A stretch of DNA of 64,000 bases from Mycolicibacterium novocastrense (GCF_001570485.1 NZ_BCTA01000096.1:1-64000), one strand, 5' to 3'; positions 1 through 14,000 are shown, counted from the first letter of the stretch. The notes: a model not told the origin generated them from the sequence alone. Numbers and translations are program-made.

Positions 1-593
1 GGGGGTGCGAACGGATCGGCCGGCGGGGGCGGCGGCGGGGGTGCGAACGGGTCACCCGGCGGCGGAGGCGGCGGAGGCGCGAACGGAGCGGCCGGCGGAG
101 CGGGCTCGTGCCCGGCCATCATCACCACCGGCGCGGACGGGGCACCCGGGACCATCGGCTGCTCAGGGGGAACGGGCAGGAACATGTGGTTGGTGAACTG
201 GTCCTGGTAGGCGCCGCCGCCACCGACCTTCACGCCGCCGCCCTCACCGGAGGAGACCGGCGTGCCGTCGGGCAGGGTGGCCGCGGTATGGCCGCTGTTC
301 CAGCCGACCACCAGCGCACCGGGCTGGGTGCCGTACTGGAACCCGCGCTCGAGCAGGGCGCTCTCGATGTTTCCGGTGTTGAACCGGTCGCCGTAGACGG
401 GCCGACCGGTCGCTGCATTCGTCACCCAAGACACCAGGCCGGAGCAGTCCGTACCGGCAGGGGAGTCCCCGCCGGAGACGTACGGCGTGCCGGACACCTG
501 GTTTACAAGCGTCAAAAGCGTGGCAATAGCAAACACGCGGTCGGACGCTACAAGTTTGCGGACAAGGCCACCAAATTCTGTGATGGCCTTCAC
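1..593 (-). CDS. NlpC/P60-like cell-wall peptidase family protein, C-terminus cut by window edge
   Basis: The reading frame enters from the left edge and starts at GTG 593 (VKAITEFGGL...); a stop lies six codons upstream of that GTG. A likely NlpC/P60-type nucleophile is Cys50 in GTDCSGLVSW. A His (about 102) in NSGHTAATL and the glycine-rich SSGEGGGVKVGGGGAYQ stretch fit the same fold, which cleaves peptidoglycan peptides. After about residue 140 the protein turns into a low-complexity tail with repeats of the type DPFAPPPPPP, visible in the DNA as repeating GGCGGCGGGGGTGCGAACGG-like units. No signal peptide is obvious, so export is uncertain. Family assignment is by motif only; the true C-terminus lies outside the window. 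Confidence 0.7.
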   Translation of the reverse strand, partial: MKAITEFGGLVRKLVASDRVFAIATLLTLVNQVSGTPYVSGGDSPAGTDCSGLVSWVTNAATGRPVYGDRFNTGNIESALLERGFQYGTQPGALVVGWNSGHTAATLPDGTPVSSGEGGGVKVGGGGAYQDQFTNHMFLPVPPEQPMVPGAPSAPVVMMAGHEPAPPAAPFAPPPPPPPGDPFAPPPPPPPADPFAP

Positions 594-790
594 AGCCTGC
601 GGTTTCTATTGCCTACTTCACGAATAGCATTGTGGATTCAAGCTTTTGACATCACCTCAGCAACGTCGATTACCACCGGTCGAATTTGGCGGTGCAGCAA
701 TCGAATTGCCGCGGCGATACCGCATCAATATCTGAATCCCGTTGGCCTTCAGTCGATCTGTTGCACATGGCGGGGGTTGCACCAGAAGGC
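594..790. other. Intergenic stretch without recognisable gene
   Basis: About 200 bp of lower GC than its surroundings between the start of the NlpC/P60-like gene and the stop of the phosphodiesterase gene. It should carry the promoter of the left-hand gene. No convincing small reading frame, hairpin or repeat was seen. Confidence 0.5.
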
Positions 791-1963
791 TCAGCCGAGC
801 GCCAGCAGCAACGGAACCGTCTGTTCAGCGAAGGTGAGCGAGCCATGGTGTCCGATCAGCGACGATTCCAGGGGCTCGATGGTGCGTCGGACGATCGCCG
901 CCGTGCCGCGGGCGGCGGCCACGACATCGCCGATCCGGGGGCGGACCTCGTCGCTGACCTGCGGTCCGAACCAGCCGGCCTCGATCGCCTCGTCTCGCGA
1001 GAGCACCCACGCCCGCTCACCCAGCACGGACCGCCATGCGTCGAGCACGTCGGCCTTTGAACCGTCCTCTATATAGACGTGGCGGGCCCGGGCCTCTCCG
1101 GCGACCGCCTCCACACCGTCGAGCAGCGCGGGAATGGCGTCGACGTCGATCGTCTCGTTCGGGGAGACCTCGACCATCCCGTGATCGGCCACCACGGCCA
1201 GCAGGCCGCCGGGCGGCAGCGACTCGACCACCGATTCGATGAGCGTGTCGATCTGGCGCAACTGCATGCGCCATTGCGTCGACCCCGGGCCGTACAGGTG
1301 GCCCAGCATGTCGAGTTCGGCGTGGTACCCGTAGCAGAATCCGCCCTCGGACAAGGTCGTCCGCACCGCCGCCGCCAGGTCGCCGAGCGCATGAACGCCC
1401 ACGTAGCGCCCGCCGCGAAGCACGGCGCGGGTGAGACCGGAGCCGGTGAACTCGGCGCCTGAGATGACGCTGACGGCGACACCCGCCGAAGTTGCCTGCT
1501 CGAAGGTGGTCGGCAGTGGTTGCACCTGTTCGGGAATGACGGTGCCGCGAAGATCCTGGCCCCACGGGTGCGGGCGCCATCGCAAGGCGTTGATGACGCC
1601 GGCGTCCGGCACTCTGAAGGAGTAGCCGACGAACCCGTGCTCACCGGAACGGCGCCCGGTGCCGACCGCCGCCAACCCCGCTGCGGTGGTCGACGGGAAG
1701 CCGACGGTCAACGTTTTGCCCCGAAGCGATGCCATCGCCGGTGCGTCGGCGGCGTACCGATCGAGAAGTTCGGCGCCCAAACCGTCGATCAGCAGGACAC
1801 AGGCCCCGGCGAGGTCATCGGCGAGCCCGAGGGAATTCTCGAAGCCGCCGGCGCCCATCGCCGACAGGACCGAGGGCACCACATCGGCCAGATGGGGCAG
1901 GGCGGGATCCGGTGCGGGCAGGTCCACGAGCCGAGCCTGCCACACAGGTCGCCCGCGTTTCAT
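791..1963 (-). CDS. Alkaline phosphatase superfamily / type I phosphodiesterase-nucleotide pyrophosphatase
   Basis: About 390 residues with the metal-binding layout of the nucleotide pyrophosphatase/phosphodiesterase family. VLLIDGLG carries the first metal-ligand Asp, FPSTTAAGLAAVGTG carries the nucleophile Thr region, VADHGM is the second metal motif, and HHGSL near the C-terminus supplies a His. Members hydrolyse phosphodiester or phosphomonoester bonds; the substrate here cannot be told. The frame is open further upstream to 2041, but that start would overlap the divergent gene, so I prefer ATG 1963. GTG 1945 is another candidate that removes residues before VDLPAPDP. It is divergent from the giant regulator gene. 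Confidence 0.8.
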   Translation of the reverse strand: MKRGRPVWQARLVDLPAPDPALPHLADVVPSVLSAMGAGGFENSLGLADDLAGACVLLIDGLGAELLDRYAADAPAMASLRGKTLTVGFPSTTAAGLAAVGTGRRSGEHGFVGYSFRVPDAGVINALRWRPHPWGQDLRGTVIPEQVQPLPTTFEQATSAGVAVSVISGAEFTGSGLTRAVLRGGRYVGVHALGDLAAAVRTTLSEGGFCYGYHAELDMLGHLYGPGSTQWRMQLRQIDTLIESVVESLPPGGLLAVVADHGMVEVSPNETIDVDAIPALLDGVEAVAGEARARHVYIEDGSKADVLDAWRSVLGERAWVLSRDEAIEAGWFGPQVSDEVRPRIGDVVAAARGTAAIVRRTIEPLESSLIGHHGSLTFAEQTVPLLLALG

Positions 1964-2012
1964 TGCGAGCGCAAAGAACCAGCTCAGCGGCCCTTTACCG
2001 GTTCTTGACCGC

Positions 2013-5000
2013 ATGTTGAATCGGCTCTCAGACGATCGCAATGTGATTACGCTTCAACAGGTGGAACTGGGGGTTCTGGGACCTCTCCAGGTCCGGCAGT
2101 ATGGGCTGCCGGTCGCCATCCCCGGCGCCAAGCCGCGGGCCGTCCTCACGATGCTCGGGCTGCACGGTGGTTCGGTCGTGTCGGCCGCCGCCCTCGTGGC
2201 GCTGCTCTGGGGAGACGACCCGCCGCGGACCGCGACCAAGGCATTGCAGACCCACATCTCGTCGCTGCGTCGCGCGTTGGGAGACGGCTTCGTGTTGACG
2301 GAGGGCTCGGGCTGGACCCTGAGCACCACCGAGATCGACGCCATCCACTACAAGAGCGCCGCCAGACTCGGGCGCAAGGCCCTCGCCGCAGGCGACCCGA
2401 CCCGAGCGGTGACTCTGTTCGACCAGGCGCTCGCCCTGTGGCGGGGTATTCCCGAGCTTCCGGACAGCTCGCGCGGGTCATCGGAGAAGACGCGTTGGCT
2501 CGAAGGTCACGCCGCCCTGGTGGAGGACCGGGCCGACGCCCTGCTCGCGACGGGTCGCGCCGCGGAGATCGTGGGAGAACTCGAGTCAGCGATCGCCGAA
2601 GCGCCTCTGCGCGAACGTCGTTGGGGCCACCTGATGCTCGCGCTCTACCGGGCCGGACGCCAGGGTGAGGCGTTGGGCGCTTACAAGCGGGCGCGCTCAC
2701 TGCTGGTTGACGAGTTGGGTGTCGAACCGGGACCGGAGTTGCGGCGGCTGGAGGCGGCGATCGTCGCGCAGGACGCCGCGCTGGAAGTGCCTCAGTCACA
2801 GCAGCTTACGACGGTCACACGAGCGGTCACGTTCCTGCTGACCGATATCGAGGGGTCGACGGCGGCGTGGGAGGCCGACGCCGACGCCATGGCGGTGGCG
2901 CTCGCCCGCCATGACGAGATCGTCGAACAGGTCGTCACGTCGCGCGGCGGACGGCTCGTCAAGACTCGCGGGGAAGGGGATGCGACGTTCTCCGTGTTCG
3001 ACCGGCCGTCGGCGGCTGCCGCCGCGGCGATCGAACTGCAGGGGGCGGTCGCTCACGAGGATTGGCGGCTCGCGGAGCCGATGCGGATCCGGGTGGCACT
3101 GCACACCGGAGAAGTGGAGTTCCGCGACGGGGATTACTTCGGCAGAGCGGTCAACCGCGCCGCCCGACTGCGTTCCCTCGCGGTAGGCGGTCAGATCCTG
3201 TGTTCCGGAGCGACCGCCGAACTGGTCATCGACTCGCTCCCGGATGACGTCGTGCTCGCCGACCTAGGGACGCGCCGACTGCGCAACCTTCCTCGACCGG
3301 AGCATGTGTTCGAACTGCGCATGGAGACCGCGGACGATCCCAGCCCGCCCACCGCGGAGGCGCCGATGGTGCGGCCGGCGCTGCCTGCGGTGCTCGTCGG
3401 CCCGGGACCGTTCGTCGGCCGCGGCCGCGAACTGGAGCGACTCGTGTCGGCCTGGCAGTCCACCTTGGCGGCCGGCACGCGCGCCGTCCTGATCGCCGGC
3501 GAGCCGGGCGTGGGCAAGACGCGGTTGGCCGGCGAATGGTCGCGCCAAGCCTACGAGCAGGGCGCGGTCGTCCTGTATGGCCGGTGCGACGAGGACCTCG
3601 GCGCACCGTATCAGCCGTTTGCGGAAGCGTTGCGCTCGTTGGTGTCCTGCGTCGATTCCAACCGACTGCGCAATGTGCGCGGTGTCGAAGCGCTGCTGCC
3701 GCTGGTGCCCGGCCTGGCCGATGCGTTGCCCGACGTGACCGCGCCGCCGCGGGCCGATCCGGACACCGAGCGGTACGCGATGTTCGACGCGGTGGTCGCA
3801 CTTTTGGGCGCTGCCTCCGCGACCGCTCCCGTCGTGCTGATCCTTGATGACCTCCACTGGGCGGCCAAACCGACGTTGTTGCTGCTGCGGCACCTGCTGC
3901 GTTTCGGTGAAGAGGCCCGAGTGCAGATCGTCGGGACGTACCGCAGCACCGATCTCGACCGCTCTCACCCGCTGGCCGCGATGCTCGCCGACCTTCACCG
4001 CGACGGCACCGCCACCCGGCTGCAGCTGTCGGGTCTCGACGAGGGTGACGTCACCGCCTATGTCGCCGAAGCCGGTTACGACGACGAAGAACTCGGTCGG
4101 GCGCTGGCGACGGTCACGGGTGGCAATCCGTTCTTCCTGATCGAGGCGTTGCGCCACGTGGAGGAAAGCGGGGGCCGGTGGGATCCGAGCACTCTGCCGC
4201 AGGGCGTTCGAGAAGCGGTGAGCCGCAGGCTGTCCCGGCTGACGGCCGAGACGAACAAGGCGCTGGCGGCGGCCGCGGTGGTCGGGAGCCGGTTCGCGTT
4301 GACGCTCGTCGAGCGGGTGGTCGGTGAAGACCTCGTGGACGCGTTCGACGAGGCCGGTAAGGCCGGCATCGTCATCGAAGAGCCCGGGGGCCGGTACCGG
4401 TTCAATCACGCGCTTGTGCGGCAGTCACTGCTTGCCGAGCTTCCCTCTGTGCGGCGCATGCGGCTACACCAGCGCATCGCCGGGACGCTCGAAGCCGAAC
4501 CGGGTGACGACGACGAGCTGGTCGCCGAGCTGGCCTACCACTACTTCGAATGTGCCTGGGCGGGAAACGCTGCCAAAGCGGTCGAGTACTGTCGGCGCGC
4601 GGCCGACCAGGCGATGTCTCGGGTGGCCTATGAAGGCGCGGCCGATCTCTATGACCGTGCGCTCCATGCGCTCGAGGAATTGGACGACGAGCTTCCCGAC
4701 CGCGATGATCTGCAGGCCGAATTGCTGATCGCCCACTGTGAGGCGCTGCTGGCAGCCGGCGATGTGACGTCGGCGAAGGTTGCGGTGATGCAATTACGGG
4801 ATGTTGCAGGGGATTCCGGCCGTCTCGGTGCCTGGGGGACCTGCTTTGACGGCGAGCTCTCCATGCTCACCGATCCTGAACGGCTGGACGAAATCGAATC
4901 CGCGGTAGGTGTGGCCGCCCAACAGTTGGGCGCTCTCGACGACGCGGCGGGGGAGGCCAAGGCGCACACCGTCCGGGCCGGGTGTTTGGCGCGTCTGGGC

Positions 5001-8000
5001 CGAATCGGCGATTGTGAAACGGCTTTGGACCAGGCACTCACCGCGGCACGGCGGGCACGTGAGCACGGCCGAGTGAACGCCGTGCTTGCCGGGGCGCCGC
5101 TGGCGGCGTTGTGGGGGCCGAATCCCGTTCCTCGCGCCGGTGGACGATGTCTGGATGTGGTGCGGTTGCTCCGCATCACGACCGGTTCACCGCTTGTGGA
5201 GGCGACATCGACACGGTGTCAGGCCGTGCTGGATGCGTTCCGGGGGCGGGCCACCGAGGGTCGGCGGCTGATCGAGTCGGCGAGGCGCGCGCTGACCGAA
5301 CTCGGTCTGCGTCATGCACTTCTGGAGGTGGATCAGTTCGCGGGCATCATCGAGTTGGTCGCCGATGATGCGGCGGCCGCCGAACCGTATCTGCGTCGGG
5401 CCTACGAGGGTTTCCGGCGCATGGGTCTCGACACCGACACCGCGGACACCGCGGCGTTGTTGGCGCGGGCCTGTCTGGCGTTGGACCGGGACGCGGAGGC
5501 GGACGAAATGTGCGCGGTGAGCGAGCGTCTCGCGGGTCACGGGTCGAAGGCTTCGATTGCATGGCGGTCGGTCAGGGCGCAGCTGCTGGCGCGCGCCGGC
5601 GTGCATGATCGAGCCAAGCAGGTTGCGGAAGAGGCGGTGAGCCTGGCTGCGGCGACGGATGCATTGGTGGATCACGGCGATGCCTGCCTGGCGCTTGCAA
5701 CGGTGTTGCGAATAGCCGGTGATAGGGCAGGCATGCGCGCCGCGGCAGAGCAGGCGATTGCGCTGTACGAGCGGAAAGGAGCTGCAGCACTCGCGGAGAA
5801 GGCGCGTCGAGTCCTTGGTGCACGCAGCGAACCGCCCACGCCCGCCGATCAGGTTTCGCGGGCCGAGCCCGAGAATGCGTGCGTGCGGATTATCCGCCGG
5901 TTGGCCGCAGCGGCCGATCGCCAAGCTTGGGAAGAGTACCGGAGCCTGTACGCGCCGGACGTCACCGTCGAGAGCAGGCGGAAGATGGTCGGCTTCACCA
6001 AAGAAGACTTGGCGGTCGGGGATTGGCCGCGTCTAGCCGAGCGCGTCGCGGATTCCGAGACGGTGCGACACCGTCACAGTGTCATCGCGGTGCGGGGCGA
6101 GCGGTTGGCACTCTGCCGACTCACCATAGGCGGCACAGAGGTACGGCCAGACGCGCCGCAGGAAGACGTTCTTGAGCTCTACGCCCTCGACAATGAAGGT
6201 CGGATCGCCCGCCGGGTCTGGTTCGACGCCGAAGACCTCGACACCGCCCTCGCGGAGTTGGACGCAGCGAGTCAAGGATTGGCGCCGCAGCTTCGTGAAC
6301 TGCTCGAGAATGGCGCAACCCGTGCGGACGAGAGGTTCAACGCACTGTTCGCGGCGCGGCGCTGGGACGATATCGCCGCGCTGCTCACTGAAGATCTACG
6401 GATCGTGGATCATCGTCCCGGACTGCGCCGCGAAAGCAACGATCGCGCCACCGAACTCGCGGAAGTGCGAGCAATCGCCGAGCTTGGAACGAAGAGCATG
6501 ACCTCTCAGGTCATCGCGATCCGCGGGAATCGCCTTGCGCTCGTTCGCACCCTCTATACGGGTCGGGACATGCGGCCCGAAGCGTTTCACACCGAGTTGC
6601 TTCGTATAGTCGAAATCAGCGACGAAGAACGTTTGGTGGCGTACATCGCTTTCGACCCCGACGATTTCGACGCCGCCATCGGTGAACTCGACGCTCGGTA
6701 CCTCGCCGGCGAAGCAGCACCGTTTGCGGACACATGGTCGGTGGTTGCAGGCGTCTTCGCAAGCCTTGCGCGTCACGAAGTCCCCCCGTCGACGCAAGAT
6801 TTCCTGAGCATCGACCACCGGCCTGGGACACCGCTCGCGCACACCGACCTTCGGACGGTGGTCGCTAACATCTGGGATGTAACGCCAGATCTTCAGAGTC
6901 ACATCGAAACAGTGCATCGACTGGACCATCATGGCGCACTCTGCACGCAGGTCTCACGTGGAAGGACAGCTGAAGGTTTCCCTGCTGAATGGCGGATGCT
7001 CAACCTGACTACGGTCGACGGCTCGCTGGTGAGCGGATGTGAGCTCTTCGATGAGACCGACTTGGACGTCGCGATCGCACGATTTGAAGAGCTTCGTCGA
7101 CCGGAAAGGCAACTCGAGAACGCCGCTAGCAGAGCGGCTGAGCAATTCCTAGCGCATTTCCAGGCGGACGACTGGAAAGCCATGTCGGAGTTGTTCGCCG
7201 AAACCTACTTATTGGACGACCGCCGTCGAATTATCAGTTCGGGGATACGCCACGGTCATGACCACGCGATCGAAGACCTCCGCGCGGTCGTCGACGTGGG
7301 ATTGTGGGCGGAGCTGTCGACGAGCACGATCGCGACGCGAGGCGGGCGGCTCGTGCTGTTGCATCTCCACGCCGCAGGCCCCGATCCGGGGGCGAGCCAA
7401 TCCGACCTCCTCCAGGTCGTAGAGGTTGACAACGACGGACGGTTTTCAGCGGTGGTTGTGTTCGATGTCAATGACATCGACACTGCCTTCGATGAGCTCG
7501 AACGCCGTTACCTCTCAGGCGAAGCGGCCACTCACACACAAGCATGGTCGGTCATCGCGGGTGCTTACGCCGCTGTGCTGCGCCATGAACTGCCGCGGAC
7601 GACACCCGATTGGGTCAATGTTGACCACCGCCGGGTGACTTCGTTCGCGCCGAATGAGTTGGAGCCGTTCTTGAAGGCGACGTGGGACGTCCTCGAGAAT
7701 GACATCAAAATCTACGTCCAGGCCGTGCATCGGCTGACTGACCTCGGCGCTGTCGTCACCCGGGTCATTAAGGGAACGTCGCGTGAAGGATTCACCGCAG
7801 AGTGGCGCGAGATCGGGCTGTCGACCGTCGACCGTGACCGGATCAACCGGTCGGAAATCTTCGACGAGACCGATCTCGACGTCGCCCTCGCTCGATTCGA
7901 CGAGCTTGAACGACCATCGGCTTTGAAGAACGTGGCGAGCGACGTTATAAACCGCTATTGCGCATCGTTCGACGCGCGGGATTGGGCCACGATGGCGGAG

Positions 8001-11000
8001 ACCCTGGCGGAAGACGTCATCACAGACGATCGACGACGAGTCGTGAATGCCGGTGTCCGCCGAGGCCGAGACGTGCACATCGCGGACATGCGAGCCACCG
8101 CCGAGGTCAGTGGCGCACGAGTATCGTCGACGGTCCTTGCAATCCGCGGCGAACGGCTCGTCCTTAATCGCGTTCGTGTGATCAATCGAAACGAGTCGCG
8201 TGATGACGTCAGCGCCCAGATGCTCAGTGTCACCGAGATCAACCCGGACAAGCGAGCCACGGCAGTGGTGGCCTTCGACGACGACAACTTCGACGGCGCC
8301 TTCCAAGAACTCGATGCTCGCTACCTGGCCGGGGAAGCCTCCGATAATGCGCAGACCTGGTCGGCCGTCGTCGAATCATTCGCTGCCGTTAACCGCGGCG
8401 TTGTCCCTGAAGTCGCGCCAGGCTGCATCAACCTCGATCACCGGTGCGCGGTCGCTTTCGCGCCGGGTGAAATCGGTTCGTACACCGTCGCTGCTCAGGC
8501 CAACACTCCCGATTTCAATACCTACATCGAGGCGGTACATCGCCTGGACGTCCGTGGAGCTGTCGTGTCGTACGTCGCCAAAGGTACGTCCGCTCAGGGC
8601 TTTCAGGCTGAGTGGCGAGGTGTCAGCCTGTCGATAGTTGATGGGAGACTCGTCAACCGGGTCGAGCTGTTCGACGAACCGGATCTCGAGGTGGCGCTCG
8701 CACAGTTCGACGAGCTCAACTGTCCTGCTGCGACCTACCTCGAGAACACGGCGAGCCGAGCCGTCGAACGCTTCCAGACGTGCTTTGCCAATCGTGACTG
8801 GGAGGCTATGGCAGAAGTACTGGCCGATGACGTCGCGGCAGTAGATCACCGCCCTGTAATGGGTGCAGGTCTGCGATTCGGGCGGGCCCTCAATATCGGC
8901 GACTGGCAGTCGGTAGCCGAGGTAGGTTTCACCACCGTCACATCGACCATGATCGCCACACGAGGCGAGCGTCTGACCATGGGGCGCTTCCATATCTCGA
9001 CCGGCGACAACACGTACCACAATGATGTGCTCGGCATAGTTGAGATCGACGCTTTCGATCGGATCGCGACGTGTCTCATGTTCGATGACACCGACATGGA
9101 CGCTGCATTCCAAGAACTCGAATCGCGTTATCTCGCTGGCGAAGCCGCCTCGTACGCGCGCACGTGGTCGGTTATCCTCACGAGCTACGAGAAATATGAC
9201 CGGCATGAGCTTCCGCCCACGACGCCGGATTGGGCGAATATCGACCACCGGCGCGTAACTACAATGCCGGCAGGTGAATTGCTCGAGCATTCGCAAGCGA
9301 CTTGGGATGTCACGCCCGATGCCAAGATCTACTTCGAGAGGGTGCACCGGCTCAATGATGTCGGAGCAGTTTTTACGCAGGTCGTAAGCGGCACCTCTCA
9401 AGAGGGATTTGAAGCCGAATGGCGGATGGTCGATCTCGTGATGATTGAAGGCGACCTCATCTGCCGGTGCGAGATATTCGACGACAGCGACCTCGACATC
9501 GCGCTTGCCCGCTTCGATGAACTGACCCCTCCAGCTCGACCCGTCAACGTCGCATACCAGATGGTCGAGCGCCTGTGGAGCTGCTTCGCCAAGCGGGACT
9601 GGTCGGCGACAGGGGAGTTATTGGCACCTGACGTGCGTGCCGAGGACAGAAGACGCATCGTCAATGACGGGCTGCGCCAAGGCCGTGAGGCTTTCGTCGC
9701 CAACATGCGGGCAGTCGCCGAAGTGGGAATCGACGATGTCACCTCCGCGGTGGTAGCGACACGCGGTGAGCGTCTCGTCCTCGCCCGCGTCCGCGCCGAA
9801 CGCTTCCACAGCGACGTCCTGAACCTCCTCGAGCTGGACGCGGCGCAAACGTTCATTACATCCACCGTGGTGTTCGATATGGAGGACCTGGACGCCGCGT
9901 TCACCGAGCTCGACGCACGGTACGGAGCCGGCGAGGCGGCGGCCCATGGTCGCACGTGGACGATGCTCGCGAACGCCATCGCCGCGTTCAATAGGCACGA
10001 ACTGCCGACGACGACACCCGATTGGGTCAACATCGACCACCGGAGCGGTACCTCGATCGCGCCGGGCCAACTGTTCCCTTATGTACGCACCTCATGGGAG
10101 TTGGCTCCAGACATCACCAATTACATCGAAGCCGTGCATAGGTTGAACGACTTTGGTGCCATCGTCACGCGAGTGGCGACGGGCACCTCGCAGGAAGGCT
10201 TCAACGCCGAGTGGCGCGTCATCACCCTCGCGACTTTCGACGGTGATCTGCTTAGTCGGGTCGAGCTGTTCGACGAAACAGACCTGGACGCAGCCCTCGC
10301 TCGATTCGAGGAGCTCCGTCCGCCGACCCCAGTATCGACAAACGTTGCGACGAAAGTAGATCAGCGCTCCCTAACAAGATTGGAGAATGGAGCCACCCGC
10401 GCATTAGCGAATCTGTGGGTGTGCTTCGACGCGCAAGATTGGGACGCCGTACAAGCAGCGATGGCTGAGGACTTCGCGTCCTACGATCGCCGCCAGGTCG
10501 TCAACGCCGGCGTGAGGCGTGGTCGGGCAATCCATATCGAAAACATGCGGTCGGTTGGCGAGGTTGGCTTCAAGAACGCGGGGTCGCCCGCCATCGCGAC
10601 CAGGGGCGAGCGCCTCGCGTTATGCCGGAGTCGTTTCACTGCAGGTCAGGGACCGCGCGGCGAGATCGTCGCCGAGGCACTCATGATCATCGAGACCGAC
10701 GCCGCGAATCGGCTGGTCTCGAATACCGTCTTCGACCTCGATGCCCTCAACGAAGCGTTCGCGGAGCTTGACGCGAAATACGCTGCGGGAGAGGCGATGC
10801 CACACGCACAAACCTGGTCGGTCGTAACACGCGCCTACGCCGCGCTCAATCGGCAAGAGCAGTTCGAACGGGATTGGATCTACACCGACCATCGACGCGG
10901 CACACCGTTCGCATCCACGTCCTCTGCCACCTCCGCGCATCCCGACGTATGGGACGTGACACCCGACCTGAACGCTCATATCGAAGTCGTGCATCGACTC

Positions 11001-14000
11001 ACTGAGGCAGCGGTGCTCGTAACGTCGGTCGTGGGCGGTTCATCGCAAGACGGCTTCGAGGCCGAGTGGCGATTCGTCCAGCTTCTGACGGTGGCAAGAG
11101 ACCGGATCAAGCGGTGTGAGTTGTTCGACGAGACCGATATCGATACCGCCATCGCGAGGTTCAATGAACTTTGTGCGTCTCCCACTCATCTCGATAACGC
11201 CGCGGTTCGGGTGCGGGCCAGAGTCGCCGATGCATACAACCGTCGAGATACGGAAACCTTCGCCGCAGGTGCCGTCGGACGCTATGAGGACCGTCGTCGA
11301 GGCTTGCATGACGAGGGAATAACCGATGCGAAATACGCGCTCGCGGTTCTTTCCGAAACACCGGCCAGCTGGAAGCTGAGTATTGAACCGGTCGCTGTCA
11401 GGGGTGATCGCCTAGCGCTGACCCGGGAAGCATTCCGCGACACCAACGATTCGGCACTGCCGATAACAGTCGAGTTGATCGTGCTGACCGAAGTCGCCGA
11501 CGAGGAAGCAGACCTACACACAGTATTCTTCGACTCCGATGATGCCGATGCCGCCTTCAAGGAGCTTGACCGTAGATTTGTCGCCGGCGAAGCCGCGCCG
11601 TATTCGCACACATGGTCGGCGATTGCGGAGTCGTACGCCGCCTTCAATCGCAGGAAAATCCCTTCGGCGGAACCCGCCTGGGTCGATCACCGGTTGCTTG
11701 CCACAATCCAGTCGGGCGACCTGATCGCAAACGTGGGTGCCGCTTGGGACCTCGTGCCGGACATCAAGGCTCACATAGCGACTGTGCATCGGCTCAGCGA
11801 ACTGGGGGCCGTCATCGACATACTGGTCAGGGGGAGCTCCCGAGAAGGTTTCGATGCCGAATACCACGAGATAGCGGTCGTGACGGTCCGTGAAAACACT
11901 CCCGACCGCTTTGAGATGTTCGACGCGGACAACCTCGACGCCGCCTTCGCGCGCTTAGACGAACTCAGTCGAGAGCCGCGGATTGAGAATGCGGCGACGC
12001 GGTTCTGGACTGTGGTGGTGGACGCCTTCAACCGGCGCGATGTCGAGACAGTGCTGAACCTGCTCAGCGATGACGGATGCCAGGAAGACCGCCGAATCGG
12101 ATTGCGTGCCAAGTTCAGGGGCGCTGAGCGACGACGAGCCGTAGAAGCAATGTTCACTACCGCGCCTGCCAGCTGGCGCATTGAAGTCGAGCCGATCGCT
12201 GTTCGAGGATCGCTTCTCGCTCTCATGCGGCAGCGTTACCGTGACTCAGCCAGCACTGACCACCAAGTTGTGGTCGAACTGCTGTCCGTCACGGAAATGC
12301 GCGACAACACGGTGGTACACGACACGGTCGACTTCGATGCTGATGACATATCGAGTGCCATGCGAGAACTCGAATCACGTTATGTCGCCGGCGAAGCCGC
12401 ACCCTTTACCAAAACGTGGTCGCTCGTCGTCCGAACCTATGACGCGTTCAACCGACACAAACTGTCTCCGACCACCGAGGGCTGGGTGAACATCGACCAC
12501 CGACCGGTCATTGCCTCTGCGCCAGGCGACGTGCACGCATATGTCCGCGAGTCGTGGGAGGTCGCGTCCGATATCAGCACCCGGATCGAAGCCGTACACC
12601 GACTGAGCGGCATCGGAGCCGTCTTCACTCATGCCGAAAGCGGCACTTCGCGCGAGGGCTTCGTCGCGGAGTGGCGTGAGGTGACACTCCTGACGTTTGA
12701 CGGTGATGCGATCACGCGCTGTGAGATCTTCAGCGAGGATGACCTGGACGCTGCACTCGCGCGATTCGACGAACTGAGCCAGCGTGCACCGCGCATCGAA
12801 AACGCCGCGACCCGGATGTGGGAGCGTCTCGCCGACGCCTTCAATCACCGCGACATCGACGAATTTCTCACGCTCACTTCGCCCGACGGACGAATCGATG
12901 ACCGTCGAAAAGGCTTGCAAGCCATGCATGATCCATCAGACCGCAGACGGGCTGCACAGGCGCTCTTCGAGGCACCGCGGACGTGGCGGCTGAACGTCGA
13001 CCATATCGCGATCAGAGGGTCGCGACTGTCCCTAGCCCATCAGATCTATCGCGACACCCGCGATGACAGCCAACCAGTCACCATAGAACATCTGGCAGTC
13101 GTCGAGATCAACGACGATGGCTTGATGCACGACTTCGTCAACTTCGATAGCGACGACCTCGACGCCGCCTTCGAAGAACTCGAAACCCGTTATCTTGCTA
13201 GCGAAGCAGCGGCACACGCTGGCACATGGTCAGCGATCGCCGACGGCTACGCCGTCTTCAACCGGCGAGAGTTGTTCCGGACCACCCCGGACTGGGTGAA
13301 CATCGACCACAGGCGTGGAGGCACCGCATTCGCACCCGGCGAACAGAGCGCATTGATCCTTGCCACATGGGATGTGGTCCGGAAGATTCATGTGTACCCC
13401 GAGGTGATCCACAGATTGGACACGCTCGGAGCAGTTTTCACACAGATTGTGCAAGCGACATCCCAAGAGGGTTTCGACGGTGAATGGCGTGAGATCACGC
13501 TCCTGACGGTCACGGGTGACGCCATCAGCCGCTGCGAAGTGTTCGACGAAGCCGACTTGGACGCCGCTCTCGCGCGGTTCGACGAGCTCAATCGGGCGAC
13601 CCATCGACTTGACAATGCGGCGACGCGAACGCGTGCGCGCTTGGTTGACGCGTTCGCTCACCGCGATCTCGACACCTTTTCTTGCTTGTTGACCCCAGAT
13701 GGACGGTATGACGACCGCCGTAAAGGACTGCGCGACACTGGCTCGCTCAAAGAGGAGTTCGTTCCGACCATGCTGTCCGAAGCACCTGCGAGTTGGCAGT
13801 GGACCGACGAACCGATCGCCATCCGCGGACAGCGCTTGGCGCTGTGCCGTGACTGGTTCCGCGACACCAACGCGCCCGGCCATCCCGTCACCGTCGACGA
13901 TCTATCGCTTACCGAAATCACCGAGGAAGGGTTGGTCTGCCACTCAGTGATTTTCGATAGCGACGACCTCGACGCCGCGATGCGAGAACTGGACGCCCGC

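Noticed and set aside
1..120. GC-rich tandem repeat as an independent repeat element
   Set aside because: The repeats encode a Pro-rich tail (DPFAPPPPPP units) of the minus-strand NlpC/P60-like protein and need no separate explanation.
1659..2012. Upstream extension of the giant gene to the first in-frame ATG
   Set aside because: This stretch is antisense to the phosphodiesterase gene, and the SARP domain starts only at about 2061.
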